Shown here piece after piece: positions 1 through 6,879 of a stretch of DNA of 7,791 bases (position 1 is the stretch's first letter; every line of letters starts with the position of its first letter). The stretch is from Alphaproteobacteria bacterium UBA685 (GTDB lineage Bacteria; Pseudomonadota; Alphaproteobacteria; Puniceispirillales; Puniceispirillaceae). The DNA is taken from the NCBI GenBank assembly GCA_002299005.1, contig DBMZ01000109.1, positions 2,159 to 9,949 of the forward strand, written 5' to 3'. The position numbers and the translations under genes were made by a program. The notes under the pieces are model-generated. The model ran no database searches, was not told the DNA's origin, and saw only the letters and a list, made by a program, of their open reading frames with translations.

Positions 1-2164
1 TTGCCTTATATTCAAGGCGGCGGCGATGCAACACAGGCTCTGTATATCCAGATGGTTGATTACGACCATCAAAGACTAGGTCACAGGCGGCTTGGAATGC
101 AACGGAATTTTCAAAATTAGGCGCCATTGGCTGATAGCTCTCATCGCCCGCATTTTGCCCATCGACAATGGCCGCCATCTTTTTCATGACCGCCATGACC
201 TCATCTTTGGAACAGATACCATGATGCAACCAATTGGCCATATGCTGTGATGAGATACGCAAAGTCGCCCTATCTTCCATCAGGCCCACATCATTAATGT
301 CTGGCACCTTTGAGCAACCAACACCTGCATCAACCCAGCGCACCACATAGCCCAAAATACCTTGGGCATTATTCTCAAGCTCATTGGTGATGTCCGCTGG
401 TGACCAGTTCGGGCGCGTTGTCACAGGGATGGTGAGAATATCTGTGATATCCGCACGCCCTCTTTTGGCAAGCTCTTTTTGTTGGGCAAAGACGTCGACT
501 TGCTGATAATGCATGGCGTGCAAGGTGGCGGCGGTTGGTGATGGCACCCACGCGCAATTCGCCCCTGATTGCGGGTGGCCGATTTTCTGGTCAATCATCG
601 CCGCCATCAAATCAGGCATCGCCCACATGCCTTTGCCAATTTGTGCCTTGCCAGAAAAGCCGCATTCAAGGCCGATATCAACATTCCAATTCTCATAGGC
701 GGCAATCCAAGCGGCTTGCTTCATATCGCCTTTGCGGATCATCGGGCCAGCTTCCATAGAGGTGTGCATTTCATCACCCGTTCTATCAAGGAAGCCTGTA
801 TTGATGAAGACCACACGATCTTTGGCCGCGCGGATACATTCTTTGAGGTTCACCGTCGTGCGACGCTCTTCATCCATGATGCCAATCTTCATTGTGTTGG
901 CAGGAAGGTCCAATAGAGCTTCGACCTTATCAAAGATTTCACAGGCAAAAGCGACCTCTTCAGGGCCATGCATTTTTGGCTTCACAATATAGATAGAGCC
1001 TTTGGTAGAATTACTGGCAAGGCCTTGCTCTGCTCTGGCAAAATCTTGGCAAGCGGCAAGGGTTGTCATGAAGGCATCCATAATCCCTTCAGGAATTTCG
1101 CGCCCATCTTCCAGTAAAATAGCCGGGTTCGTCATCAAATGACCCACATTACGCACCAGCATAAGTGAGCGGCCCTTGAGGCTTACCTCAGCACCGTCAG
1201 GGCCCATATAGACACGGTCAGGGTTCAGGTTACGCGTGAATGATTGGCCGCCTTTTGACATCTCAATCGATAAATCACCGCGCATCAGACCAAGCCAATT
1301 GGCATAGGCAAGCACCTTATCTTCTGAATCAACCGCGGCGACTGAATCTTCGCAATCCATGATGGTTGAAATCGCTGATTCAAGTAAGATGTCGTTAATA
1401 TGCGCCTTATCAGTGCTACCAATCGCGCCTTTGCTATCTGTTTGAATTTCAATATGAAGGTTATTACCGCAGAGCAAAATCGCTGTTGGCGCGTTCTTAT
1501 CACCGCGATAGCCTTTGAATTGGGCGGCTGTTTTAAGGTATGTTTTCACATCGCCTTGATGAACCACAAGCGTGCCGTCAATAATCGCAAAATTGCTGGC
1601 ATCGTGCCATGAGCCAAGCGATAGAGGCACCGCGTCATCTAGGTAATCGCGCGCCTTGGCAATCACCTTATTACCGCGCACAGGATTATAGGCCTTTTGC
1701 TTCTCAGCACCGCCCTCATCAGAGATAGCGTCTGTGCCATAAAGCGCATCATATAAAGAGCCCCAACGCGCATTTGCCGCATTCAGCGCATAACGCGCAT
1801 TCATCACAGGCACAACCAATTGCGGGCCGGCGATGGTCGCGATCTCATCATCGACATTCGCTGTGTTAATCGAAAAAGCCGGGCCTTCTTCGACGATATA
1901 GCCTATGTCTTTTAAGAAATCCTGATAGGCCTGTGCGTCAATGCCCGCATCACGATGGGCGACCAGATAGTCGTCAATCTGCTTTTGCAAATCAGCGCGC
2001 TTTGCCAATAAGGCCTTATTGCGTGGCGCTAATGCGTGGACAGCTTCATCAAAACCAGCCCAGAAAGCCTCAGCTGATAAGCTCGTGCCAGCAAGTAATT
2101 CTTCGTTAACAAAACGATGAAGATCTGCCGCAATAGATAAATTACCAATCGAAAGATATCCCAT
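1..2164 (-). CDS. glcB: Malate synthase G, partial (C-terminal end cut by window edge)
   Basis: Condenses glyoxylate with acetyl-CoA and water to give malate and CoA, in the cytoplasm, in the glyoxylate shunt or glycolate use. Reading leftward from the ATG at 2164 gives 721 uninterrupted codons plus one base and no stop before the edge. The E. coli enzyme is 723 residues, so only a few residues should be missing. Matches to the G isoform include [30 protein letters not shown] (described here as residues 114-143), [13 protein letters not shown] (335-347) and CSKVPDI (617-623). From known GlcB structures, the expected active-site residues are present: Arg338, Mg ligands Glu432 and Asp460, catalytic base Asp631 in [13 protein letters not shown], and Cys617. 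The N-terminal start is backed by a strong Shine-Dalgarno sequence six bases upstream. The gene follows algC on the same strand after 151 bases holding likely operators, so it probably has its own promoter. Family assignment is very secure. Confidence 0.97.
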   Translation of the reverse strand, partial: MGYLSIGNLSIAADLHRFVNEELLAGTSLSAEAFWAGFDEAVHALAPRNKALLAKRADLQKQIDDYLVAHRDAGIDAQAYQDFLKDIGYIVEEGPAFSINTANVDDEIATIAGPQLVVPVMNARYALNAANARWGSLYDALYGTDAISDEGGAEKQKAYNPVRGNKVIAKARDYLDDAVPLSLGSWHDASNFAIIDGTLVVHQGDVKTYLKTAAQFKGYRGDKNAPTAILLCGNNLHIEIQTDSKGAIGSTDKAHINDILLESAISTIMDCEDSVAAVDSEDKVLAYANWLGLMRGDLSIEMSKGGQSFTRNLNPDRVYMGPDGAEVSLKGRSLMLVRNVGHLMTNPAILLEDGREIPEGIMDAFMTTLAACQDFARAEQGLASNSTKGSIYIVKPKMHGPEEVAFACEIFDKVEALLDLPANTMKIGIMDEERRTTVNLKECIRAAKDRVVFINTGFLDRTGDEMHTSMEAGPMIRKGDMKQAAWIAAYENWNVDIGLECGFSGKAQIGKGMWAMPDLMAAMIDQKIGHPQSGANCAWVPSPTAATLHAMHYQQVDVFAQQKELAKRGRADITDILTIPVTTRPNWSPADITNELENNAQGILGYVVRWVDAGVGCSKVPDINDVGLMEDRATLRISSQHMANWLHHGICSKDEVMAVMKKMAAIVDGQNAGDESYQPMAPNFENSVAFQAACDLVFDGRNQPSGYTEPVLHRRRLEYKA

Positions 2165-2170
2165 TGTGAT

Positions 2171-2178
2171 CTCCCCTT
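2171..2178 (-). promoter_or_regulatory. Ribosome binding site of glcB
   Basis: On the minus strand the sequence AAGGGGAG lies six bases before the ATG at 2164. It is the strongest Shine-Dalgarno match seen for any gene in this window, and it fixes the glcB start. Confidence 0.8.
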
Positions 2179-2270
2179 ATTTATATGTTGTGATGGTCGC
2201 GCGTCTTTTAGTTAAGAAGACACATTATGATAGCGCGGAAAAGAATTTGATATGCCTTTTAGCGAACATC

Positions 2271-2287
2271 TTTCCACATTGTGGAAA
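2271..2287. promoter_or_regulatory. Perfect 17-bp palindrome upstream of glcB, candidate operator
   Basis: TTTCCACA-T-TGTGGAAA is an exact 8+1+8 inverted repeat whose centre lies 115 bases upstream of the glcB ATG and 37 bases past the algC stop codon. On the minus strand the hairpin is followed by AGATGTTCG, with no T-run, so an intrinsic terminator for algC is unlikely. The shape suits a dimeric transcription factor controlling glcB. I cannot name the regulator, and I found no convincing -35/-10 pair nearby. Confidence 0.5.
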
Positions 2288-2289
2288 CC

Positions 2290-2310
2290 ATTTCCATAAA
2301 TTTAGGAAAT
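2290..2310. promoter_or_regulatory. Second, imperfect inverted repeat beside the 17-bp palindrome
   Basis: ATTTCC-ATAAATTTA-GGAAAT has 6-bp arms around a 9-base AT-rich centre. Its arms share TTTCC/GGAAA with the neighbouring perfect palindrome, and the two centres (2279 and 2300) are 21 bp apart, about two helical turns. That spacing fits a pair of sites bound on the same face of the DNA. Function is inferred from geometry only. Confidence 0.4.
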
Positions 2311-2315
2311 AGCGT

Positions 2316-3746
2316 CTAATCCACTGTCTCAGATTGATAGTCCCAGATTAGGTCTTGCTCTGCCAATAGGTCTTTTAATTCCGCAATTTTTACCGCAAGG
2401 GCGGCTTTATCTGTGCCCTCTGCGCGCACGACAAGGCAGGCTTCGGTGTTTGAGGCGCGCACCAACCACCAGCCGGTTGCATCTTGCACGCGGATGCCAT
2501 CAATCAGCATCACATCCTTATCGGCAAAACGCGTCTTTGCGCTATCGGCAAGCGCGGCGATTTTTTCAAACTTAACCTCATCATCACAGGCCACACGGCA
2601 TTCAGGGCTTGTAAAGCTCGGCGGCAGATTATCCATAAAGTCTGTGATGCTCTGGCCTGTTGCGGCCATTGTGGCCAGCACGCGCACCGCCACATAGGGC
2701 GCATCATCATAGCCATAATAGCCATCTTTGATAAAGATATGGCCAGACATCTCGCCTGCTAATTGGCAGTTAATCTCAGCCATGCGTGATTTCATATGGC
2801 TATGACCTGTCTTCCAGATCTGCGGCTTACCGCCTGCTTGTTCAACAAGGCGCATCGCGGCAGATGATGATTTCACATCAAATAAAATCACCTCACCAGG
2901 CTTTCTTGATAGCAATTCAAGCGCCAAATAGGCGGTCAGAATATCACCTGGCACTTGGCGGCCTTTGGCATCAATCATGCCAAGCCTGTCACCATCACCA
3001 TCAAAGCCAAGTCCGCAAAGCGCCCCTTTGGCATCGCACGCATCGCGCAAAAACCCCAGCGTATGCGGGTCAACAGGGTCGGGGTGATGATTGGGGAAGG
3101 TGCCATCTACCTCTTCAAATAACAGCTCATGTTCACCTGATAGCCGGTCAATCAGCGCGCGCACCGCCGGCCCTGCCGCCCCATTGCCAGTATCCCACAC
3201 AAAGCTGCCCTCACCTAGCGGGGCATCTTCGATAAGACGGTTAATATAGTCATCAAACACAGACAGGTTGGTCGCAGAACCGCTGGTGCCAAGCGTGATA
3301 CCATCTGCCATCATTTGGCCTAGCATGGTGATATCATCGCCGTAAAAAGACTGGTGGCCGATGACCATCTTGAAGCCATTATAATCTTTTGGATTATGAG
3401 AGCCGGTGATTTGAATAGCGCCATCACAGCCAAGCCTGCGGTCAGCAAAATACAGCATCGGGGTCGGGCCCATGCCGATATTATGCACCTCTGCCCCGCC
3501 TGCGACCAGACCATCACTCAGCGCCTTTGATAGGGCAGGTGAGCTGATACGTCCATCATAGCCGATGGCAATTTTTGGCTGCGGCTTTGCTTGTCTTGTT
3601 GCGACTATCGCGGCAAATCCAACGCCGATGGCAAAGGCATCTGCCTCTGAGAGCGTCTTGCCAATAATGCCGCGAATATCATAGGCGCGCAGAATGGTTG
3701 GATGGAATTGATGCTGAAAGGGATTTTGAAGATGTGGCATAATCAT
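2316..3746 (-). CDS. algC: Bifunctional phosphomannomutase/phosphoglucomutase, AlgC type
   Basis: Interconverts hexose 6- and 1-phosphates (glucose and/or mannose) through a phosphoserine enzyme with glucose 1,6-bisphosphate as intermediate, supplying Glc-1-P to GalU and possibly Man-1-P for GDP-mannose. The 476 residues compare with about 463 in Pseudomonas AlgC. Family landmarks appear in order: AYDIRGIIG (21-29), the active-site phosphoserine Ser116 in TGSHNPKDYNGFK (114-126), metal loop DGDGDR (249-254), sugar-specificity loop GEMSGH (331-336) and phosphate-binding RASNTE (430-435). The TGSHNP and GEMSGH forms match the dual-specificity AlgC group rather than GlmM. Related genes are also called manB, cpsG or pgmG. 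It starts 14 bases after galU stops, so the two are probably cotranscribed. No good Shine-Dalgarno sequence precedes either ATG at 3746 or the in-frame ATG at 3740 (residue 3), so the exact start is uncertain and translation may be coupled to galU. Confidence 0.93.
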   Translation of the reverse strand: MIMPHLQNPFQHQFHPTILRAYDIRGIIGKTLSEADAFAIGVGFAAIVATRQAKPQPKIAIGYDGRISSPALSKALSDGLVAGGAEVHNIGMGPTPMLYFADRRLGCDGAIQITGSHNPKDYNGFKMVIGHQSFYGDDITMLGQMMADGITLGTSGSATNLSVFDDYINRLIEDAPLGEGSFVWDTGNGAAGPAVRALIDRLSGEHELLFEEVDGTFPNHHPDPVDPHTLGFLRDACDAKGALCGLGFDGDGDRLGMIDAKGRQVPGDILTAYLALELLSRKPGEVILFDVKSSSAAMRLVEQAGGKPQIWKTGHSHMKSRMAEINCQLAGEMSGHIFIKDGYYGYDDAPYVAVRVLATMAATGQSITDFMDNLPPSFTSPECRVACDDEVKFEKIAALADSAKTRFADKDVMLIDGIRVQDATGWWLVRASNTEACLVVRAEGTDKAALAVKIAELKDLLAEQDLIWDYQSETVD

Positions 3747-3760
3747 CGCTTTGGTAAAGA

Positions 3761-4615
3761 TTATATTTTTGTCGCAAGCCAGTGGCGGAGCTCATCTGCC
3801 ATATCTTCGCGTTCAAGGCTAAAGGCAATATTGGCTTTCTGATAGCCGATTTTAGAGCCGCAATCAAACCGCTGGCCAGAGAAACGATAGCCTTGAAAAG
3901 GCGCGCTACCAATTCTGGTCGCAAGCGCGTCTGTTAATTGCACCTCGCCGCCAACACCTGCTTTTTGCTGGCCAAGCACGTGAAAGACCTCTGGCTCAAT
4001 AATATAGCGGCCAATGACGGCGATATTAGACGGGGCATCTTCGGGCGCTGGCTTTTCGACAAGCCCGTCAATTGAGACGATTGTGCCATCATCTGCGCCG
4101 GGGGTTACGATGCCATAGGCGCCGATATCTTGCTTTGGGACATCCATCACGGCCACCATATTGCCGCCTTGATAGGCTGCTATCATCTCACCAATGGCAG
4201 GGGCGCCAAGCACCAAATCATCTGCCAATAAAACCGCCACAGGCTCATCACCCACAAGATGGCGCGCGCACCAAACCGCATGACCAAGACCGGCTGGTTC
4301 TTGCTGGCGCACATAGGCAACAGAGCCCGGCACCCGCATCATATCGCGCACTGTTTGAAGCGCGCTATCCTTGCTTTTTTGGGCAAGCACTGATTCAAGC
4401 TCAACAGAATGGTCAAAGTGATCTTCAATCGCTGTTTTATTGCGGCCCGTGACAAAGATGAACTCTTCAATGCCAGCTTCAATCGCTTCTTCCACCGCAT
4501 ATTGGATAAGCGGCTTATCGACGATTGGCAGCATTTCTTTGGGCAGGGCTTTGGTCGCGGGCAGAAATCTTGTGCCAAGGCCACCAACCGGAAATATCGC
4601 CTTCTTCACCATCAT
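3761..4615 (-). CDS. galU: UTP--glucose-1-phosphate uridylyltransferase
   Basis: Makes UDP-glucose and pyrophosphate from UTP and glucose-1-phosphate in the cytoplasm. UDP-glucose is the precursor for Ugd and for many glycosyltransferases. The 284 residues are the normal size for bacterial GalU. Visible motifs are the nucleotide-binding signature GGLGTRFLPATKALPKE (11-27), QQEPAGLGHAV (104-114), the LLADDL metal-binding strand (129-134), VEKP (186-189), GGEVQLTDA (222-230) and FDCGSKIGY (250-258). This combination separates GalU from the RmlA-type glucose-1-phosphate thymidylyltransferases. The gene begins with two consecutive ATG codons. The Shine-Dalgarno AAAAGGGG ends four bases before the first and seven before the second, so the second ATG (at 4612, 283 residues) may be the true start. 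It leads a leftward unit with algC and is divergent from gmhA-ugd. Confidence 0.97.
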   Translation of the reverse strand: MMVKKAIFPVGGLGTRFLPATKALPKEMLPIVDKPLIQYAVEEAIEAGIEEFIFVTGRNKTAIEDHFDHSVELESVLAQKSKDSALQTVRDMMRVPGSVAYVRQQEPAGLGHAVWCARHLVGDEPVAVLLADDLVLGAPAIGEMIAAYQGGNMVAVMDVPKQDIGAYGIVTPGADDGTIVSIDGLVEKPAPEDAPSNIAVIGRYIIEPEVFHVLGQQKAGVGGEVQLTDALATRIGSAPFQGYRFSGQRFDCGSKIGYQKANIAFSLEREDMADELRHWLATKI

Positions 4616-4619
4616 TAAG

Positions 4620-4627
4620 CCCCTTTT
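4620..4627 (-). promoter_or_regulatory. Ribosome binding site of galU
   Basis: On the minus strand AAAAGGGG lies four bases before the ATG at 4615 and seven before the next in-frame ATG at 4612. The more usual spacing favours the second ATG as the initiator, which would shorten GalU by one residue. Confidence 0.6.
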
Positions 4628-4642
4628 AAGTAAACAGAGTGA

Positions 4643-4671
4643 TTGCTTTCAAAGTCATAAACCGCCATAAA
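4643..4671 (+). promoter_or_regulatory. Weak candidate promoter for gmhA-ugd
   Basis: TTGCTT (4643-4648) and CATAAA (4666-4671) are 17 bases apart on the plus strand, with three and four of six consensus bases. It is the best pair I could find in the 100-base divergent gap and overlaps the galU promoter candidate, but the match is poor. Confidence 0.22.
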
Positions 4672-4682
4672 GATGGGGTCAA
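4654..4682 (-). promoter_or_regulatory. Candidate sigma-70 promoter for galU-algC
   Basis: On the minus strand a -35 element TTGACC (4677-4682, five of six consensus bases) and a -10 element TATGAC (4654-4659, four of six) are separated by exactly 17 bases. Transcription would start near 4647, giving a leader of about 30 bases with the galU ribosome binding site inside it. Spacing and position are good. Activity is inferred. Confidence 0.5.
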
Positions 4683-4715
4683 GTTACGCACCACAGCATT
4701 TGAAGATGATGTACG

Positions 4716-5288
4716 ATGACTATTAAAGAATTGCTTGTTGAATCAGCGCGCGTGAAAACGCAAACAGCCCATGAGCTAAGTGATAAAGCTGAGAGTGCCG
4801 CTCTTGCGATTGTTGCCTCGCTTCAAAAAGGCGGCAAGTTGATGCTATGCGGTAATGGCGGCTCGGCAGGCGATAGCCAACATTTGGCGGCAGAATTTGT
4901 GGCAACACTTGACCACCGCAATCCGCGTGATGGTCTTGCCGCAATTGCTTTGACGACTGACACCTCTCTTATCACCGCCTTTAGCAATGATTTCGGCTTT
5001 GAGGGCATTTATGACAGGCAAGTGCAGACGCTTGGTAAATCAGGTGATGTGCTTATCGCGCTTTCCACAAGCGGCAATTCTGAGAATGTCCTTCGTGCCG
5101 CAAAGGTCGCGCGTGAAAAACAGATCACTGTGATTGCCATGACAGGCGATGCGGGCGGTAAATTAGCAGAGGCGGCTGATATTTTATTGAATGTGCCGTC
5201 TGATAAGACCATGCATATTCAAGAGGCGCACATCGCCCTTGGTCATGCGATTACGGCATCTGTCGAGACGCATCTTGGGTATTTATAA
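4716..5288 (+). CDS. gmhA: Phosphoheptose isomerase (sedoheptulose 7-phosphate isomerase)
   Basis: Converts sedoheptulose 7-phosphate into D-glycero-D-manno-heptose 7-phosphate, the first committed step to ADP- or GDP-heptose for LPS core or capsule. The 190 residues form a single SIS sugar-isomerase domain, close to the 192 of E. coli GmhA. Visible motifs are CGNGGSAGDSQHLAAEF (45-61), NDFGF (91-95) and the phosphate-binding STSGNS (117-122). The four residues that bind zinc in characterised GmhA are matched by His56, Glu60, Gln169 and His177, with the family spacing, which argues against DiaA or other non-catalytic SIS paralogues. No strong Shine-Dalgarno sequence precedes the ATG. The gene is followed after 31 bases by ugd on the same strand. 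The other heptose-pathway genes (kinase, phosphatase, nucleotidyltransferase) are not in this window, so whether the product enters the ADP- or GDP-linked branch cannot be told. Confidence 0.92.
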   Translation: MTIKELLVESARVKTQTAHELSDKAESAALAIVASLQKGGKLMLCGNGGSAGDSQHLAAEFVATLDHRNPRDGLAAIALTTDTSLITAFSNDFGFEGIYDRQVQTLGKSGDVLIALSTSGNSENVLRAAKVAREKQITVIAMTGDAGGKLAEAADILLNVPSDKTMHIQEAHIALGHAITASVETHLGYL

Positions 5289-5291
5289 ACG

Positions 5292-5301
5292 CCGCTAGCG
5301 G
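5292..5301. repeat. Short palindrome between gmhA and ugd
   Basis: CCGCTAGCGG is a perfect 10-bp palindrome in the 31-base gap, just before the ugd ribosome binding site. There is no following T-run, so it is not a terminator. It could form only a very small hairpin and may be chance. Confidence 0.3.
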
Positions 5302-5306
5302 GCAAT

Positions 5307-5313
5307 AAAGGGA
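5307..5313 (+). promoter_or_regulatory. Ribosome binding site of ugd
   Basis: AAAGGGA lies six bases before the ATG at 5320, a good Shine-Dalgarno match with normal spacing that supports the chosen ugd start. Confidence 0.6.
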
Positions 5314-5319
5314 TTTCAG

Positions 5320-6627
5320 ATGAAAATTACTGTGATAGGCACGGGGTATGTCGGTCTTGTATCTGGGACGTGCTTTTCTGAATTTGGCTTTGATGTCACT
5401 TGTGTTGATAAGGATGGCGCAAAGATTGAACGGCTGAAGGCTGGTGAGATCCCGATTTATGAGCCGGGCCTAGATGAGCTTGTGCGCCGCAATAGCGAGG
5501 CAGGGCGCCTGCATTTTACAACTGATTTAGCCGCCAATGTCGCAGAGGCAGATGTTATTCTGATCGCAGTTGGCACGCCGACAAGGCGCGGTGATGGCCA
5601 TGCCGATTTATCCTATGTATTCGCCGCCGCAGAAGAGGTCGCGGAAAACCTATCTGGCTATAGTGTGGTGGTCACAAAATCAACCGTACCTGTCGGCACA
5701 GGTCGCAAGCTTGAAGAGATTATCAAAGCGAAGAATCCAGCCGCTGACTTTGATATTGCCTCAAACCCTGAATTTTTGCGTGAAGGCTCTGCGATTAATG
5801 ATTTCATGCGCCCTGACCGTGTGGTTGTTGGCACAGAAAAAGAGCGTGCGATTGAGGTCATGCGTGCGCTTTATCGGCCGCTCTATTTGATTGAGACGCC
5901 TATTTTATTCGCCAAACTTGAAACAGCTGAGCTGATTAAATATGCCGCGAACGCCTTTTTGGCGGTGAAGATTTCCTTCATTAATCAAATGGCTGATTTA
6001 TGTGAAGAGGTTGGCGCGAACGTGCATGAGGTTGCCAAAGGCATGGGGCTTGATAAGCGTATTGGCGGCAAATTCCTGCATGCGGGCCCCGGCTATGGCG
6101 GCTCTTGTTTTCCCAAAGATACCCTCGCGCTTGTCAAGACGGCTGAGAGCCATGAGGTTGATTTGCCGATGGTCAAAGGCGTGGTTGCTTATAATGATGA
6201 GCGTAAATTGGCGATGGCGGCGCGTGTTAAGCGGGCGCTTGGTGGCACTGTTGCGGGCAAGAAAATTGCGATACTTGGTCTGGCCTTTAAGCCTGAGACG
6301 GATGATATGCGTGATAGTCCTGCCTTGTCGATTTTGCCGCAATTAGTGGCAGATGGCGCATCTATTAGCGCCTATGATCCCGCCGCTATGGAAGAGGCAA
6401 AGCCGCTTTTGCCGCAAGCGATCACTTACGCAGAGAGCGCGGCAGAAACATTAGACGGCGCTGATTGTGCGGTGGTTATCACCGAATGGAATGAGTTTCG
6501 CGCGCTAAGCCCTGAGATGTTTGCCGCATCTATGGCAGATAAAATTATCGTTGATTTGCGTAATCTGTATGATGGCAATCAAATGAAAGATGCGGGCTTT
6601 ACCTATTATTCTATTGGTCGACCATAA
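5320..6627 (+). CDS. ugd: UDP-glucose 6-dehydrogenase
   Basis: Oxidises UDP-glucose to UDP-glucuronate with two NAD+, providing uronic acid for capsule, exopolysaccharide or LPS. The 435 residues are typical of the short bacterial Ugd class. The N-terminal Rossmann motif is GTGYVG (7-12). The central domain carries ETAELIKYAANAF (201-213) with the conserved Lys207 and Asn211, and the catalytic cysteine is Cys263 in GGSCFPKD (260-267). The C-terminal UDP-binding domain has the second glycine-rich strand ILGLAFKPETDDMRDSPA (318-335). The EPGLDELV (48-55) and GTPTRRGDG (85-93) segments favour UDP-glucose over GDP-mannose dehydrogenase, although the families are related. It follows gmhA by 31 bases and probably shares its transcript. 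Its substrate is made by galU across the divergent promoter. Transcription likely ends at the hairpin starting at 6660. Confidence 0.96.
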   Translation: MKITVIGTGYVGLVSGTCFSEFGFDVTCVDKDGAKIERLKAGEIPIYEPGLDELVRRNSEAGRLHFTTDLAANVAEADVILIAVGTPTRRGDGHADLSYVFAAAEEVAENLSGYSVVVTKSTVPVGTGRKLEEIIKAKNPAADFDIASNPEFLREGSAINDFMRPDRVVVGTEKERAIEVMRALYRPLYLIETPILFAKLETAELIKYAANAFLAVKISFINQMADLCEEVGANVHEVAKGMGLDKRIGGKFLHAGPGYGGSCFPKDTLALVKTAESHEVDLPMVKGVVAYNDERKLAMAARVKRALGGTVAGKKIAILGLAFKPETDDMRDSPALSILPQLVADGASISAYDPAAMEEAKPLLPQAITYAESAAETLDGADCAVVITEWNEFRALSPEMFAASMADKIIVDLRNLYDGNQMKDAGFTYYSIGRP

Positions 6628-6653
6628 GCGGGGCGCCCATAAGCTTCAGGCAT

Positions 6654-6690
6654 AAAAAAAGCGCCATCTAAAAAGAGGCGCTATTTTATC
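6654..6690. terminator. Bidirectional intrinsic terminator between ugd and tRNA-Gly
   Basis: AGCGCC (6660-6665) and GGCGCT (6677-6682) pair across an 11-base loop. Leftward, the hairpin is followed by a run of seven T, strong for the tRNA transcript. Rightward it is followed by ATTTTATC, a weaker tail that can serve ugd. The position between two convergent genes fits this dual role. Confidence 0.8.
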
Positions 6691-6695
6691 GTATC

Positions 6696-6770
6696 TGGAG
6701 CGGGCGAAGGGATTCGAACCCTCGACCCCAACCTTGGCAAGGTTGTGCTCTACCACTGAGCTACGCCCGC
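6696..6770 (-). tRNA. tRNA-Gly (anticodon GCC), CCA encoded
   Basis: The minus strand folds into a complete 75-base cloverleaf: acceptor GCGGGCG/CGCCCGC, D stem GCTC/GAGC, anticodon stem CAACC/GGTTG with loop TTGCCAA, five-base variable region GGGTC, and T arm GAGGG-TTCGAAT-CCCTT. The anticodon GCC is at 6736-6738 and reads GGC and GGT codons. Discriminator T is at 6699 and the 3' CCA is encoded at 6696-6698. No mismatch other than a G-T wobble in the T stem is seen. It is preceded by its own promoter candidate and followed by an intrinsic terminator, so it is probably transcribed alone. Confidence 0.97.
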
Positions 6771-6790
6771 TAAACCAAATGCGTGACCAT

Positions 6791-6819
6791 CTTATAATCG
6801 AAGCGATTTAGCGTTGCAA
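6791..6819 (-). promoter_or_regulatory. Candidate promoter of tRNA-Gly
   Basis: On the minus strand TTGCAA (6814-6819, four of six) and TATAAG (6791-6796, five of six) are separated by 17 bases. The -10 element lies 20 bases before the mature tRNA 5' end, implying a leader of roughly a dozen bases. Position and spacing are right for a stable-RNA promoter. Confidence 0.5.
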
Positions 6820-6862
6820 GTGTTTTAAGAGGCAAGTTTCTTAAAAAATACCTGATTATTGG

Positions 6863-6879
6863 GCCGATTATTAATCGGC
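6863..6879 (-). repeat. 17-bp palindrome over the aminotransferase stop codon
   Basis: GCCGATTA-T-TAATCGGC is a perfect 8+1+8 inverted repeat that includes the last codons and the TAA stop (6871-6873). On the minus strand a T6 run follows about a dozen bases later. As RNA it could form a six-pair stem with a five-base loop, so it may be a weak terminator or a 3'-end stabiliser. The T-run is too far away for a textbook intrinsic terminator. Confidence 0.35.

Noticed and set aside
569..916. Open frame of 115 codons on the plus strand
   Set aside because: It lies wholly antisense to the malate synthase G gene, whose active-site residues are intact in the other strand. It shows no recognisable motif.
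1..2164. glcB as a pseudogene, because no stop codon is seen
   Set aside because: The frame is unbroken for 721 codons, aligns to the family almost to its natural end, and is simply cut by the window edge.
2271..2287. Palindrome as an intrinsic terminator for algC
   Set aside because: No T-run follows on the minus strand, and a related second repeat lies at helical spacing, so an operator is the better reading.
2786..3235. Open frame of 149 codons on the plus strand
   Set aside because: Antisense to algC, with a low-complexity, Gln/His/Ala-rich composition typical of a shadow frame.
4072..4452. Open frame of 126 codons on the plus strand
   Set aside because: Antisense to galU, rich in Arg, His and Pro, without a ribosome binding site or family resemblance.
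5998..6346. Overlapping 114-codon frames on both strands inside ugd
   Set aside because: Both are shadows of the conserved Ugd catalytic region, which contains the active-site cysteine. A nested gene is not supported.
6696..6770. tRNA-Gly as an integration site for a genomic island
   Set aside because: tRNA genes are common attachment sites, but no duplicated tRNA 3' end, integrase or phage gene is visible within the window.
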